Under the pieces are notes generated by a model, which saw only the letters and a program-made list of their open reading frames with translations, was not told the origin of the DNA and made no database searches. A program made the translations under genes and the position numbers. This document shows, piece by piece, positions 30,867 through 39,155 of a stretch of DNA of 64,000 nucleotides. Positions within the stretch are counted from its first letter, which is position 1. The number at the start of each line of letters is the position of its first letter. The stretch is from Myxococcales bacterium (GTDB lineage: Bacteria > Myxococcota > Bradymonadia > UBA7976 > UBA1532): the NCBI GenBank assembly GCA_020633515.1, contig JACKDM010000019.1, positions 14,793-78,792 of the forward strand, written 5' to 3'.

Positions 30867-33397
30867 AGACCGCACCCGACGACGTCGAGCCGCTCGCCGA
30901 GGCCCCGCCCGCCGAGGTGCAGGCCGCGCAGGTGCGCCGGCTCATGAACGCGTGGCGCACCCCGACCGGCTGGCGCTACTGGTCGGCGGTCAACAACAGC
31001 GAGGTCGGGCGCTGGTACACCGCGCTCGCGCTCGTCTTCCTGCTCTTCGGCGGCGTGCTCGCGCTGCTCATGCGCATCCAGCTCGCCGTGCCCGGCAATG
31101 ACTTCGTCTCGGCCGACACCTACGACCAGCTCTTCACCCTGCATGGCTCGGTGATGATGTTCCTGTTTGCGGTGCCGGTCTTCGAAGCCTTCTCGATCAT
31201 GGTGCTCCCCGAGATGCTCGGCGCCCGCGACCTGCCCTTCCCCCGGCTCTCGGCGTTCGGGTTCTGGTGCTTCGCGATCGGCGGTGTCTTCGTGTGTGGC
31301 TCGATCTTCTTCGGCCAGGGACCGCGCGGCGGGTGGTTCATGTATCCGCCGCTGACGACCCAGTACGTCGAAGGCTACGGCCCCGACATCTGGCTGCTCG
31401 GGCTCTCGTTCATCGAGATCGCGTCGATCGCCGCCGCCGTCGAGCTGCTCGTCGGCGTGCTCAAGTGCCGCCCGCCGGGCATGCGCATCAACCTGATCCC
31501 GCTGTACTCGTGGTACATCCTCGTCGTCGCGGTGATGATCCTGTTTGCGTTCCCGCCGCTGATCGCCGGTGACATCCTGCTCGAGCTCGAGCGCACCTTC
31601 GACTGGCCGTTCTTCGACCCGTCCCGCGGCGGCGATCCCTTGCTGTGGCAGCACCTCTTCTGGATCTTCGGCCACCCCGAGGTCTACATCGTCTTTCTGC
31701 CATCGGTGGCATTGGTCGCGATGATCGTGCCGACCTTCGCCCGCACCCCGATGGTGGGGTATGGCTGGATCGTGCTCGCCGCGCTCGGGACCGGGTTCTT
31801 GAGCTTCGGGCTGTGGGTGCATCACATGTTCACCACCGGCCTGCCCGGGATCTCGCTCGGGATCTTCTCGGCGGCGTCGGAGGCGGTCGCGATCCCGACC
31901 GGGGTGCAGCTCTTCTGCTTCGTCGCGACGCTGCTCGTCGGCAAGCTGCGCTTCACGGTGCCGATGCTCTATGTGCTCGGCGGGCTCTCGACGTTCGTCA
32001 TCGGTGGCTTGACCGGTGTCATGGTGGCGTTGGTGCCCTTCGACCTGCAGGCGCATGACAGCTACTTCGTCGTCGGCCACCTGCACGCGGTGCTGCTCGG
32101 CGGCACGATCTTCCCCATCGTCGCCGCGGTGCATTACTTCTTCCCGCTCGTGCGCGGGCGCATGCTCTCGGAGAAGCTCGGGCGGATCTCGTTCTGGCTG
32201 ATGTTCATCGGCTTCAACGTCACCTTCCTCCCGATGCACGCGACCGGGCTGCTCGGCATGCAGCGGCGGGTCTTCGCCTACCCCGACGAGCCCGGGCTGT
32301 GGGCGCTCAACCTCGCGTCGAGCATCGGCGCGTTCGTCTTGGCGGCGGGCTTCCTCATCTTCGCGATCGATGTCATCCGCCCCAAGCGCAAGGGTGAAGA
32401 GGTCGAGCGCAACCCATGGGACGCCGGCACCCTCGAATGGCTCGCCGAGGTGCCCGATCGGCCGTGGGGCGTGCGCTCGATCCCCGAGATCGACAGCCGC
32501 TATCCCTTGTGGGACCAGCCGGACTTCGTGCGCGACGTCGACGAGGGGCGCTTCTACCTGCCCGACGCCGCCGAGGAGAAGCGCGAGACGCTCGTCACCT
32601 CACCGGTCGACGCCCGGCCCGAGCAGTGCCTGCGCGTGGCGGGGCCCTCGTTCGTGCCGATGATCGCGGCGGTCTTCACCGGCGGGCTGTTCATCTTCTC
32701 GACGTTTCACCTGTGGGTCGCCGCGCTCGTCAGCGGCGGGCTCGCGTTCGTCACCGTGCTGTACTGGCTGTGGACCGGGACCGCGCCGATCCCCGAGAAG
32801 GAGGAGAAGGACGTCGGCCTCGGGATGCGGCTGCCGATCTATGTCTCGGGGCCGAAGTCGGTGGGCTGGTGGGCGATGCTGATCACGATGCTCGCCGATC
32901 TGACCGCGTTCGTGGCGTTGGTCTTCGGCTGGTTCTTCTACTGGACCGCCTCGCCCGCGTGGCCGCCGGTGGGGCACGCGGCGCTCGCCGAGCCCGCGGC
33001 GTGGTGGGGCGGGGCGCTGGTGGGGCTCTCGTGGGTCGCGACGGTCGCGGCGCGGCGGCTCAACCGCGCGGTGCGCGCGGTCTGGTTCCATCTGGCGGTC
33101 GGCCTCGCCGCGGCGGCCGCCATCGCGGGCGCGGTGCTGCTGTGGCAGAGCGCCGATGGCGTCGATCCCACCGCGCATGTCTACGCGTCGATGCTGTGGC
33201 TGCTCGTCGGCTGGACGGTGCTGCACGTCGTCATCGGCGCGGTGATGCAGCTCTACTGCGCGGCGCGGCGGATGGCCGGCAAGATGGACGCCCGGCATGA
33301 CATCGACATCGTCAACGCCACGCTCTACTGGCACTTCGTGCTGCTCACCGCCGCGGTGACGATCGCGGTGGTGGTCGGCTCGCCGAGGTTGCTATGA
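30863..33397 (+). CDS. coxA: Cytochrome c oxidase subunit I fused to subunit III (CoxA/CoxC)
   Basis: 844 residues, starting at a TTG that overlaps the coxB stop. The subunit I part (about 1-560) has twelve helices and every expected ligand: heme a His in LHGSVMMF, CuB His and cross-linked Tyr in FGHPEVYIVF, the VHHMF pair and the HDSYFVVGHLHAV heme a/a3 site. After a soluble loop (about 515-585) come five or so further helices with the wording of subunit III (FVALVFGWFFYW, HVYASMLWLLVGWTVLHVV). I/III fusions are known in caa3 oxidases such as that of Thermus. It is the proton-pumping catalytic core for aerobic respiration. Confidence 0.95.
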   Translation: MKTAPDDVEPLAEAPPAEVQAAQVRRLMNAWRTPTGWRYWSAVNNSEVGRWYTALALVFLLFGGVLALLMRIQLAVPGNDFVSADTYDQLFTLHGSVMMFLFAVPVFEAFSIMVLPEMLGARDLPFPRLSAFGFWCFAIGGVFVCGSIFFGQGPRGGWFMYPPLTTQYVEGYGPDIWLLGLSFIEIASIAAAVELLVGVLKCRPPGMRINLIPLYSWYILVVAVMILFAFPPLIAGDILLELERTFDWPFFDPSRGGDPLLWQHLFWIFGHPEVYIVFLPSVALVAMIVPTFARTPMVGYGWIVLAALGTGFLSFGLWVHHMFTTGLPGISLGIFSAASEAVAIPTGVQLFCFVATLLVGKLRFTVPMLYVLGGLSTFVIGGLTGVMVALVPFDLQAHDSYFVVGHLHAVLLGGTIFPIVAAVHYFFPLVRGRMLSEKLGRISFWLMFIGFNVTFLPMHATGLLGMQRRVFAYPDEPGLWALNLASSIGAFVLAAGFLIFAIDVIRPKRKGEEVERNPWDAGTLEWLAEVPDRPWGVRSIPEIDSRYPLWDQPDFVRDVDEGRFYLPDAAEEKRETLVTSPVDARPEQCLRVAGPSFVPMIAAVFTGGLFIFSTFHLWVAALVSGGLAFVTVLYWLWTGTAPIPEKEEKDVGLGMRLPIYVSGPKSVGWWAMLITMLADLTAFVALVFGWFFYWTASPAWPPVGHAALAEPAAWWGGALVGLSWVATVAARRLNRAVRAVWFHLAVGLAAAAAIAGAVLLWQSADGVDPTAHVYASMLWLLVGWTVLHVVIGAVMQLYCAARRMAGKMDARHDIDIVNATLYWHFVLLTAAVTIAVVVGSPRLL

Positions 33398-33783
33398 GGT
33401 CCAAGACTGCGGCGGCGCACGATGAGCGCCGGGAGAGCCTGTGGTGGCTCGCGGCCTCGCCCGCGATCTGGTGCCTTCATCTGATCGTGTGTTACAGCGC
33501 CGCCGCGATCTGGTGTGCCAGGAGCGGGCGCGACGCCTCGCTCGCCGAGATCCGGTGGCTGATCCTGGGGGCGACGATCGCCGCGCTCGGTGGCATCGCC
33601 GCGGTCGGCTGGCGCGGCCGCGGCCGGCGTCACTTCGGGGCCGATCCGCACACGCACGCCGATGACACGCCGGAGGATCGCCATCGCTTCCTCGGGCTCG
33701 CGCTGATGCTGTTGAGCGGGCTCGCGGCGGTGGGGGTCGTCTTCGTCGCGCTGCCGGCGGTCTTCATGGAGACGTGCCGGTGA
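33394..33783 (+). CDS. Small membrane protein of the caa3 oxidase operon
   Basis: 129 residues with three predicted membrane helices (about 17-42, 53-73, 97-125) and a His/Asp-rich loop between the last two (HFGADPHTHADDTPEDRHRF). Its ATG overlaps the subunit I stop (ATGA) and its stop overlaps the ctaG start (GTGA), so it is surely part of the oxidase operon. Its size and place match the small accessory or subunit IV proteins of other caa3 operons, but the sequence is not one I can name. The His-rich loop could bind copper, which is a guess. Confidence 0.8.
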   Translation: MRSKTAAAHDERRESLWWLAASPAIWCLHLIVCYSAAAIWCARSGRDASLAEIRWLILGATIAALGGIAAVGWRGRGRRHFGADPHTHADDTPEDRHRFLGLALMLLSGLAAVGVVFVALPAVFMETCR

Positions 33784-34412
33784 ACGCCGCGCTCGCCGCC
33801 GGCGCCGGGGTGCTCGCGCTCGCCTGGATCGCCTTGCCACGCCTGGGTTTGCCGCCGTTCACCGGGCACATGGTGATGCACATGAGCGTCGTCGCGCTCG
33901 CCGCGCCGCTGCTCGCGCTCGGGCTCGCCGGCGGGCGATGGGATCCGGTGCGGCGGTGGCCGGCGCTGATGTCGCCGGTGGTGGCGTCGATGGCCGAGGC
34001 GGTGCTGGTGTGGGGCTGGCACGCGCCGGCGCTGCACCACGCGGCGCGGCAGGCGGCGTGGGCGCGGGCGGCGGAGCAGGGCTCGTTCCTGCTCGCGGGG
34101 CTGTGGCTGTGGTGCGCGGCGCTGGGCGGCGGGGCGGCGACGCGGCGGGCGCGCGCGGCGGGCGGGGTCGCGGGGCTGTTGCTGACGTCGATGCACATGA
34201 CGCTGCTCGGCGCGCTGATCACGCTGAGTCATCGGCCGCTGTATTCGCATGGCACGCATGGCATGGATGGGATCGATGGCATGAGCGGCCTGTCGCCGCT
34301 GCACGACCAGCAGCTCGGCGGCGCGGTGATGCTCGTCGCCGGCGGGCTCGCCTACCTGCTCGGCGGGATCGGGCTCGCCGGTGACGTGATGCGGCGGCGG
34401 GAGGCGCGATGA
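33780..34412 (+). CDS. ctaG: CtaG-like cytochrome c oxidase assembly protein (caa3_CtaG family)
   Basis: 210 residues with about six helices. The conserved His positions of the caa3 CtaG family are present: FTGHMVMHMSVVALAAPLLA, WGWHAPALHHAAR and LLTSMHMTLLGALITLSHRPLY. The family helps insert copper into the oxidase. A His/Met/Asp/Gly-rich loop (HGTHGMDGIDGMSG) before the last helix could also be metal-binding. I chose the GTG at 33780, which overlaps the previous stop and has GGAG eight bases upstream, over the GTG at 33774. It overlaps the cytochrome c gene at its 3' end (ATGA). Confidence 0.85.
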   Translation: MNAALAAGAGVLALAWIALPRLGLPPFTGHMVMHMSVVALAAPLLALGLAGGRWDPVRRWPALMSPVVASMAEAVLVWGWHAPALHHAARQAAWARAAEQGSFLLAGLWLWCAALGGGAATRRARAAGGVAGLLLTSMHMTLLGALITLSHRPLYSHGTHGMDGIDGMSGLSPLHDQQLGGAVMLVAGGLAYLLGGIGLAGDVMRRREAR

Positions 34413-35641
34413 AGACCTGGGTCAAGCGGGGGCTGTGGATCGGCGCCGGACTCGCCGCGCTCGGGGCGGCGGTGGTGTCATCGGGCTTGGTGTCGCTCTC
34501 GGCGCGCGCCGGGCACTGGGAGGTCACCGAGCAGCTCCTCGCCTTTGCCAAGGACCGCTCGGTCGCGACGCATTCGCTCGGGGTCGAGCCGCCGGTCGCG
34601 CTCGACGATCCGGCGCTGATCCTGCGGGGCGCGGGGCACTACGAGGGCGGCTGCCGCTGGTGCCATGGCGCGCCGGGGCGGCCGCAGCCGGCGGTGGGGC
34701 AGGCGATGCTGCCGCCGCCGACCGATCTGCCGCCGTTCGCGCGCGACGAGCCGCCAGCGCAGCTCTATCGAGTCATCCACGATGGCATCAAGTTCACCGG
34801 CATGCCGGGCTGGCCGGCGAAGGACCGCGGCGACGAGGTCTGGGCGCTCGTCGCGTTCGTCAAGGCGCTGCCGGGGATGAGCGCCGATGACTACGACCGG
34901 CTGGTGTGGGGGCGCGAGGCGGCGCCGGCGGGCGCGCCGGCGGTGGTGGCGGTGGCGTGCGCGCGGTGCCATGGCTTCGATGGCAGGGGCCGCATGGCCG
35001 GCGCGTTCCCCCGGCTCGCCGGGCAGCGCGAGCCGTACCTCGTCGGGGCGCTCGAAGCCTACGCGAGCGGGGCGCGGCCGAGCGGGGTGATGGGTCCGAT
35101 CGCGGTGGCGCTGCGAGGCGACGATCTGCGCGCGGCGGCGCGGTACTACGCGGGGCTCGATGGTCTAGCCCGAAAAGTGCGCGGGTTCCCGTCGCGAGCG
35201 ACGGGAGACCGCCTCGCAGGCGGCTCCGCGGAGGGTGAGCCAGCGCAGGCGTACCCCGAGGTACGTCGAGCATGGCGAGGCCGAGCAGAGCCGCATGGGA
35301 GGCGGGATCGCGGCGCGCAGCAGGGAACTCGCGCACTTTTCGGGCTAGGCGCGGCGGCGGAGGCATCGGCGGCGGGGGGGCGGATCGTGCGCGAGGGCGT
35401 GCCCGATGACAAGATCCCGGCGTGTCATGGCTGCCATGGGCCGACGGCGCACGATCGCAACCCGGCCTATCCGCTGCTCGCCGGCCAGGACGCGCGCTAC
35501 CTGCGGGAGCAGCTCGTGTTGTTCCGCGAGCGGCGGCGGGGCGGGTCGCAGTACGCCGAGCTGATGCAGGCGGTGCGCGCGCACGGGCTCGACGACGCGC
35601 AGATCGCGGCGGTGAGCGTCTGGTATGGGGCGGCGGAGTGA
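34409..35641 (+). CDS. Membrane-anchored triheme cytochrome c with an in-frame repeat insertion
   Basis: 410 residues, an electron donor candidate for the caa3 oxidase of the same operon. An N-terminal anchor helix (about 8-32) is followed by three heme c sites: GCRWCHGAPG (about 85), VACARCHGFDG (about 190) and PACHGCHGPTAH (about 335). The second and third domains have the AFPRLAGQ and YPLLAGQ wording of tandem class I cytochromes. Between them, about 61 residues (from LARKVRGFPSR to TRALFGLG) come from a 182-bp dispersed element. They are Arg/Gly-rich and unlike any cytochrome, yet the frame stays open. The insert falls in the interdomain linker, so the protein may still work. The start overlaps the ctaG stop. 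Confidence 0.87.
   Translation: MKTWVKRGLWIGAGLAALGAAVVSSGLVSLSARAGHWEVTEQLLAFAKDRSVATHSLGVEPPVALDDPALILRGAGHYEGGCRWCHGAPGRPQPAVGQAMLPPPTDLPPFARDEPPAQLYRVIHDGIKFTGMPGWPAKDRGDEVWALVAFVKALPGMSADDYDRLVWGREAAPAGAPAVVAVACARCHGFDGRGRMAGAFPRLAGQREPYLVGALEAYASGARPSGVMGPIAVALRGDDLRAAARYYAGLDGLARKVRGFPSRATGDRLAGGSAEGEPAQAYPEVRRAWRGRAEPHGRRDRGAQQGTRALFGLGAAAEASAAGGRIVREGVPDDKIPACHGCHGPTAHDRNPAYPLLAGQDARYLREQLVLFRERRRGGSQYAELMQAVRAHGLDDAQIAAVSVWYGAAE
35166..35347 (+). repeat. 182-bp inverted-repeat-bounded element, copy 1 (inside cytochrome c gene)
   Basis: Begins TAGCCCGAAAAGTGCGCGGG and ends with its near-perfect complement CGCGCACTTTTCGGGCTA, giving 25-bp terminal arms with one mismatch. Inside are the hairpins CCGCCT-CGC-AGGCGG and a GTACC/GGTAC pair. 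A second copy of the same length lies at 38451. No transposase is encoded, so it is MITE- or REP-like. Confidence 0.85.
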
Positions 35642-35715
35642 TCGGGGTGACGGCGCTTGACATCGGCGCCGCGGGGGCGCGAAGTGGCGGCGGATGTCAT
35701 GGTGTGGAGCTGCGC

Positions 35716-36105
35716 ATGTACGATCACATCTCGCTGGGCGTCGCCGATCTGGATCGCGCGGCGGCCTTCTACGACGCCTGCCTCGCCCCGCTCGGGCTGG
35801 TGCCGCTGTTCCGCCAGCCGCGGGCGGTGGGTTATGGGCCGCCGGGGTTCAAGGGCGAGGCGCCGTTTGCGATCGTGCTCGGCGGCGGCGAGGCGCGGTC
35901 GCCGGGCAAGGGCTTCCACCTCGCGTTCGCGGCGGCGAGCCGGGCGGCGGTCGATGGGTGGTACGCGGCGGCGATGGCACACGGTGGCGTCGACGAGGGC
36001 AAGCCGGGGATCCGGGAGAACTACGATCCCGGCTACTACGCGGCGTTCGTGCGCGACCCGGATGGGCATCGGCTCGAAGCGGTGCTGCACGAGGCGATGG
36101 GCTGA
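35716..36105 (+). CDS. VOC family (glyoxalase/bleomycin resistance-like) protein
   Basis: 129 residues with the paired beta-alpha-beta-beta-beta modules of the vicinal oxygen chelate fold: MYDHISLGVADLDRAAAFYD at the start and YYAAFVRDPDGHRLEAVLH at the end. Likely metal ligands are His 4, His 69 (GKGFHLAFA) and the C-terminal Glu in RLEAV. Small single-domain VOC proteins include lyases, dioxygenases and resistance proteins, and the substrate is not predictable. The ATG at 35716 has GGAG seven bases upstream. It lies 74 bases after the oxidase operon, on the same strand, and converges with the TonB receptor gene. Confidence 0.88.
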   Translation: MYDHISLGVADLDRAAAFYDACLAPLGLVPLFRQPRAVGYGPPGFKGEAPFAIVLGGGEARSPGKGFHLAFAAASRAAVDGWYAAAMAHGGVDEGKPGIRENYDPGYYAAFVRDPDGHRLEAVLHEAMG

Positions 36106-36109
36106 GTGA

Positions 36110-38404
36110 TCAGAAGCGGGCGGTGAGCTCGGCGCCGAAGGTGCGGGGCTCGTTGAGGAAGCCGGTGAGGTTGTTGAAGTCGATGCCACCCTCGAACTCT
36201 GTCTGGTCGAGCAGGTTGCGGCCGTAGGCGGCGGCTTCGAGCGCGGTGTCGTCGTCGATCTGCCATGTGTAGCCGAGGCGGGCGCCGACTTCGAGCAGTC
36301 CGTCGCTGCGGAACTCTTCGGAGTCATAGAGGAAGAAGCGGATCTCGCTGCGCCAGGCGAGGTCGACGAAGGCGAAGACCTCGTCGTCGCCGCGGACGGG
36401 GAGGCCGTAGCGGGCGGTGAGGTTGGCGATCCATTCGGGCGCGAGCGGGAGCGAGTTGCCGTCGATGACATAGGTGCCGGCGTCGGCGTCGGCGACGGGG
36501 TCGCGGAAGGTGATGCCTTGCGCGGCGCCGCCGACGACGCTGAGGCCGGGGTCGTCGATGGCGGTGCGGTTGAGGCTCAAGCCGGCGGTGAGGAAGAGGC
36601 CGGCGAGGGGGGCGGATGAGAGGTCGAGTTCGAAGCCATAGCCATGGGTGGCGTCGGCGTTGATGAGGGTGTTGAAGTTCTGCGCGCCGCCGACGGCGGT
36701 GAGCTGCTGGTCGGTGAGGGTGTAGTAGAAGCCGCTGAGGTTGGCGCGGAGCTGGCCTTGGAAGAGGCGGGTCTTGAGGCCGGCTTCGTAGGAGAGGATC
36801 TTCTCGCTGTCGGCGGTGGAGATGACATCGCCGAAGAGCACGCGGCCTTGGATGGAGGGGGCGCGGAAGCCACGGGCGACGCGGGCGTAGAGGTTGATGT
36901 CTTCGGCGGCGAACCAGGTGAGCGAGGCGTCGGCGCTGAGGAAGTCGTCGTCGAGCTCGACGGTCTGCTCGGTGAGCGCGCCGGCGCCGACGGGCGAGGT
37001 GTCGCGGCGGGCGGTGAAGTCCTTCTGCTCATGGGCGTAGCGGGCGCCGGCGCGGAGCTCGATGGCTTCGACGGGTCGGTAGGAGAGGCTGCCGAAGCCG
37101 GCGAGCGCGAGGGTCTGCTGGCTCTGGGTGGCGTAGCCGTTCTGGGGGTTGCCGGGCGCGAGCGAGTCGTAGCTGAAGCTCTGGATGTCGAGGTCTTCGT
37201 GGAAGAAGTAGGCGCCGACGACGAAGCCGAAGGGGCCGAGCTCCTGGCCGGTGAGGCGGAGCTCTTCGGTGAACTGGCCGAGCGCGGGCACGGCGTCGGC
37301 GGTCTCGGAGGGGAACGGGATGACACCGGGTCCCATGGGGAGGTCGGGCAGGAAGGCGGCGCCGTAGCCGCCGTCGATGTCACCGCGGCTGTAGGTCTCG
37401 GCGGTCTCGTAGGCGGTGATCGAGGTGAGGGTGAGGCGGCCGAGCTCTTGAGTGAGGGTGAGCGCGCCGCCGAGGCTGTCGAGGGTCTGCTCGTTCTGGC
37501 CGTCTTGGGAGACGGCGTATCGGTCGAAGCCATCGGCGAGGCCGCCGCCGGGGGCGATGGCGTTGGCGCGGAAGACGCGGGCGGTGCCGCGGAGGCGGCG
37601 GGCGTGGATGTTGAGGAGCGCTTCGAAGTCGCCGAGGGTGAGGAGGAGCTGGGCGCGGGCGGCGAGGTCGTCGAAGCCTTCGAGGTCGGCGTCGGCGTCG
37701 GTGAGGGTGTTGTCGACGGAGTCGTCGCGGCGCTGGTAGAGCAGCGAGAGGCGGCCGGCGAGCAGATCGTCGACGAGGGGGCCGCCGAGGGCGCCTTCGG
37801 TCTCGACGAGGTTGAAGCTGCCGTAGGCGACGCTGGCGTAGGCGTCGAGCTCATCGGTGGGGCGCTTGCTCTCGAGCTTGATGGTGCCGGCGGGGGTGTT
37901 GCGGCCGAAGAGGGTGCCTTGCGGGCCGCGGAGGACCTCGACGCGGTCGAGGTCGAAGGCGGGGAAGGCTTTGAGGATGGGGTTCTCGAGGACGACGTCG
38001 TCGTAGACGAGCGAGACGGGCTGGCTGGCGTTGAGGTCGAAGTCGGTGTTGCCGAGGCCGCGGATGTAGAAGCGGGGGAAGGTGCGGCCGAAGGAGGACT
38101 CGGCGTTGAGGCTGGGGACGCGGGCGGCGAGGAAGCGGATGTCGACGCCGGCCGCGGTGAGCGCGTCGAGCTGGTCGTCGGCGAGGGTGGCGACCGAGGC
38201 GGGGACGCGCTGGAGGTTTTCGCGAGTGCGGGTGGCGGTGACGATGATCTCTTCCATGCCGCCAGCGGCGGGGGCCTGGTCGGTGGCTTCGGTGCCTTCG
38301 GGAGCTTGGGTGGCTTCGGTGCCTTCGGGCGCGTCCTGCGCGATGGCAGGAGCGGCGAGGGCGAGGGTGAGTGCGGCGGTGAGCGTGCGGGGCGCGTGCG
38401 ACAT
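36110..38404 (-). CDS. TonB-dependent outer-membrane receptor
   Basis: 764 residues. A signal peptide (MSHAPRTLTAALTLALAAPAIAQ) is followed by a duplicated APEGTEAT stretch and a plug domain starting GGMEEIIVTATRTRENLQRVP, where EEIIVTATR resembles a TonB box. Plug hallmarks follow: FYIRGLGNTDFDLN and VEVLRGPQGTLFGRNTPAG. The rest is a 22-strand barrel ending in an aromatic residue (ELTARF), as required for outer-membrane assembly. The wording (GNTDF, SPSLVYDDVVLENP-like) fits the large siderophore/carbohydrate receptor group. The ligand is unknown. The ATG at 38404 follows GGGAGG. Upstream lies a 182-bp repeat that separates it from the GNAT gene. Confidence 0.92.
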   Translation of the reverse strand: MSHAPRTLTAALTLALAAPAIAQDAPEGTEATQAPEGTEATDQAPAAGGMEEIIVTATRTRENLQRVPASVATLADDQLDALTAAGVDIRFLAARVPSLNAESSFGRTFPRFYIRGLGNTDFDLNASQPVSLVYDDVVLENPILKAFPAFDLDRVEVLRGPQGTLFGRNTPAGTIKLESKRPTDELDAYASVAYGSFNLVETEGALGGPLVDDLLAGRLSLLYQRRDDSVDNTLTDADADLEGFDDLAARAQLLLTLGDFEALLNIHARRLRGTARVFRANAIAPGGGLADGFDRYAVSQDGQNEQTLDSLGGALTLTQELGRLTLTSITAYETAETYSRGDIDGGYGAAFLPDLPMGPGVIPFPSETADAVPALGQFTEELRLTGQELGPFGFVVGAYFFHEDLDIQSFSYDSLAPGNPQNGYATQSQQTLALAGFGSLSYRPVEAIELRAGARYAHEQKDFTARRDTSPVGAGALTEQTVELDDDFLSADASLTWFAAEDINLYARVARGFRAPSIQGRVLFGDVISTADSEKILSYEAGLKTRLFQGQLRANLSGFYYTLTDQQLTAVGGAQNFNTLINADATHGYGFELDLSSAPLAGLFLTAGLSLNRTAIDDPGLSVVGGAAQGITFRDPVADADAGTYVIDGNSLPLAPEWIANLTARYGLPVRGDDEVFAFVDLAWRSEIRFFLYDSEEFRSDGLLEVGARLGYTWQIDDDTALEAAAYGRNLLDQTEFEGGIDFNNLTGFLNEPRTFGAELTARF

Positions 38405-38450
38405 GGAACCGGCCTCCCATCGACGTCCGTGGGGTGGAGCGTCGGCAGGC

Positions 38451-38632
38451 TAGCCCGAAAAGAGCGTGAGTTCCAGTCGCGAGCGACGGGAGACCGCCTC
38501 GCAGGCGGCTCCGCGGAGGGTGAGCCAGCGGAGCCGTACCTGAGGTACGGCGAGCATGGCGAGGCCGAGCAGAGCCGCATGGGAGGCGGGATCGCGGCGC
38601 GCAGCAGGGATACTCACGCTCTTTTCGGGCCA
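38451..38632 (+). repeat. 182-bp inverted-repeat-bounded element, copy 2 (intergenic)
   Basis: Same length and body as the copy at 35166. The arms are TAGCCCGAAAAGAGCGTGAG on the left and CTCACGCTCTTTTCGGGCCA on the right. The arm bases that differ from copy 1 (AGCGTG against TGCGCG) differ in both arms, so pairing is preserved. It fills most of the 254-base gap between the TonB receptor start and the GNAT stop and could affect transcript ends there. Confidence 0.85.
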
Positions 38633-38658
38633 AGCGGTCCGGGGCGGGATGTAAACCG

Positions 38659-39135
38659 TCAGGAGAGGCGGCGCACGAAGATGATGAGGTCGTCGTCGGG
38701 TTTGTAGAAGCCGCGGATGCGGGCCTCTTCGGTGAAGCCGGCGGCGTGGTAGAAGCCGACCGCGGCGCCGTAGGCTTCCTGGCTGGCGGTCTCGACGCGG
38801 ACGAGGCGGGCGCCGTCGGGTTTGATGGCTTCGTCCATGGCGGCGATGAGCTGGCGGGCGATGCCTTTGCGGAGGTGATCGGGGTGGGTGGCGAGCCAGT
38901 AGAGGTCGTAGGTGCCTTCGGTCATCGGGGTGGGGCCGAAGCAGATGTAGCCGGCGATCTGGCCGTCGGTCTCTTCGGCGAGGATGAAGTGATAGTCGGT
39001 CTGTTCGGGGCGGTCGAGCGCGATGTCGACGAGCTCCATGGCGACGCCGACCTCGGAGGGGTCGAAGGCGGGGGTGTCTTCGATGAGGTGGGCGAGCGCG
39101 GGGCGGCGAGCGGGGGTGAGGGGGACGAAGCGCAT
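38659..39135 (-). CDS. GNAT family N-acetyltransferase
   Basis: 158 residues with the GNAT fold. The acetyl-CoA pyrophosphate loop is in HPDHLRKGIARQLIAAMDE (about residues 90-108), preceded by beta strand TYDLYWLATHP and followed by LVRVETASQEAYGAAVGFYHAAGF. It transfers an acetyl group to a small molecule or protein amine, with no clue to which. The ATG at 39135 lies 20 bases after the ATP-grasp stop on the same strand, so the two are probably co-transcribed and may act on the same product. Confidence 0.88.
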   Translation of the reverse strand: MRFVPLTPARRPALAHLIEDTPAFDPSEVGVAMELVDIALDRPEQTDYHFILAEETDGQIAGYICFGPTPMTEGTYDLYWLATHPDHLRKGIARQLIAAMDEAIKPDGARLVRVETASQEAYGAAVGFYHAAGFTEEARIRGFYKPDDDLIIFVRRLS

Positions 39136-39155
39136 GGTGTGGTCTCGGGCGGGGG

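Noticed and set aside
34245..34290. GGCATG/GATGG repeats as another hairpin array
   Set aside because: They lie inside ctaG and code in frame for a His/Met/Asp-Gly loop, so the protein sequence explains them well enough.
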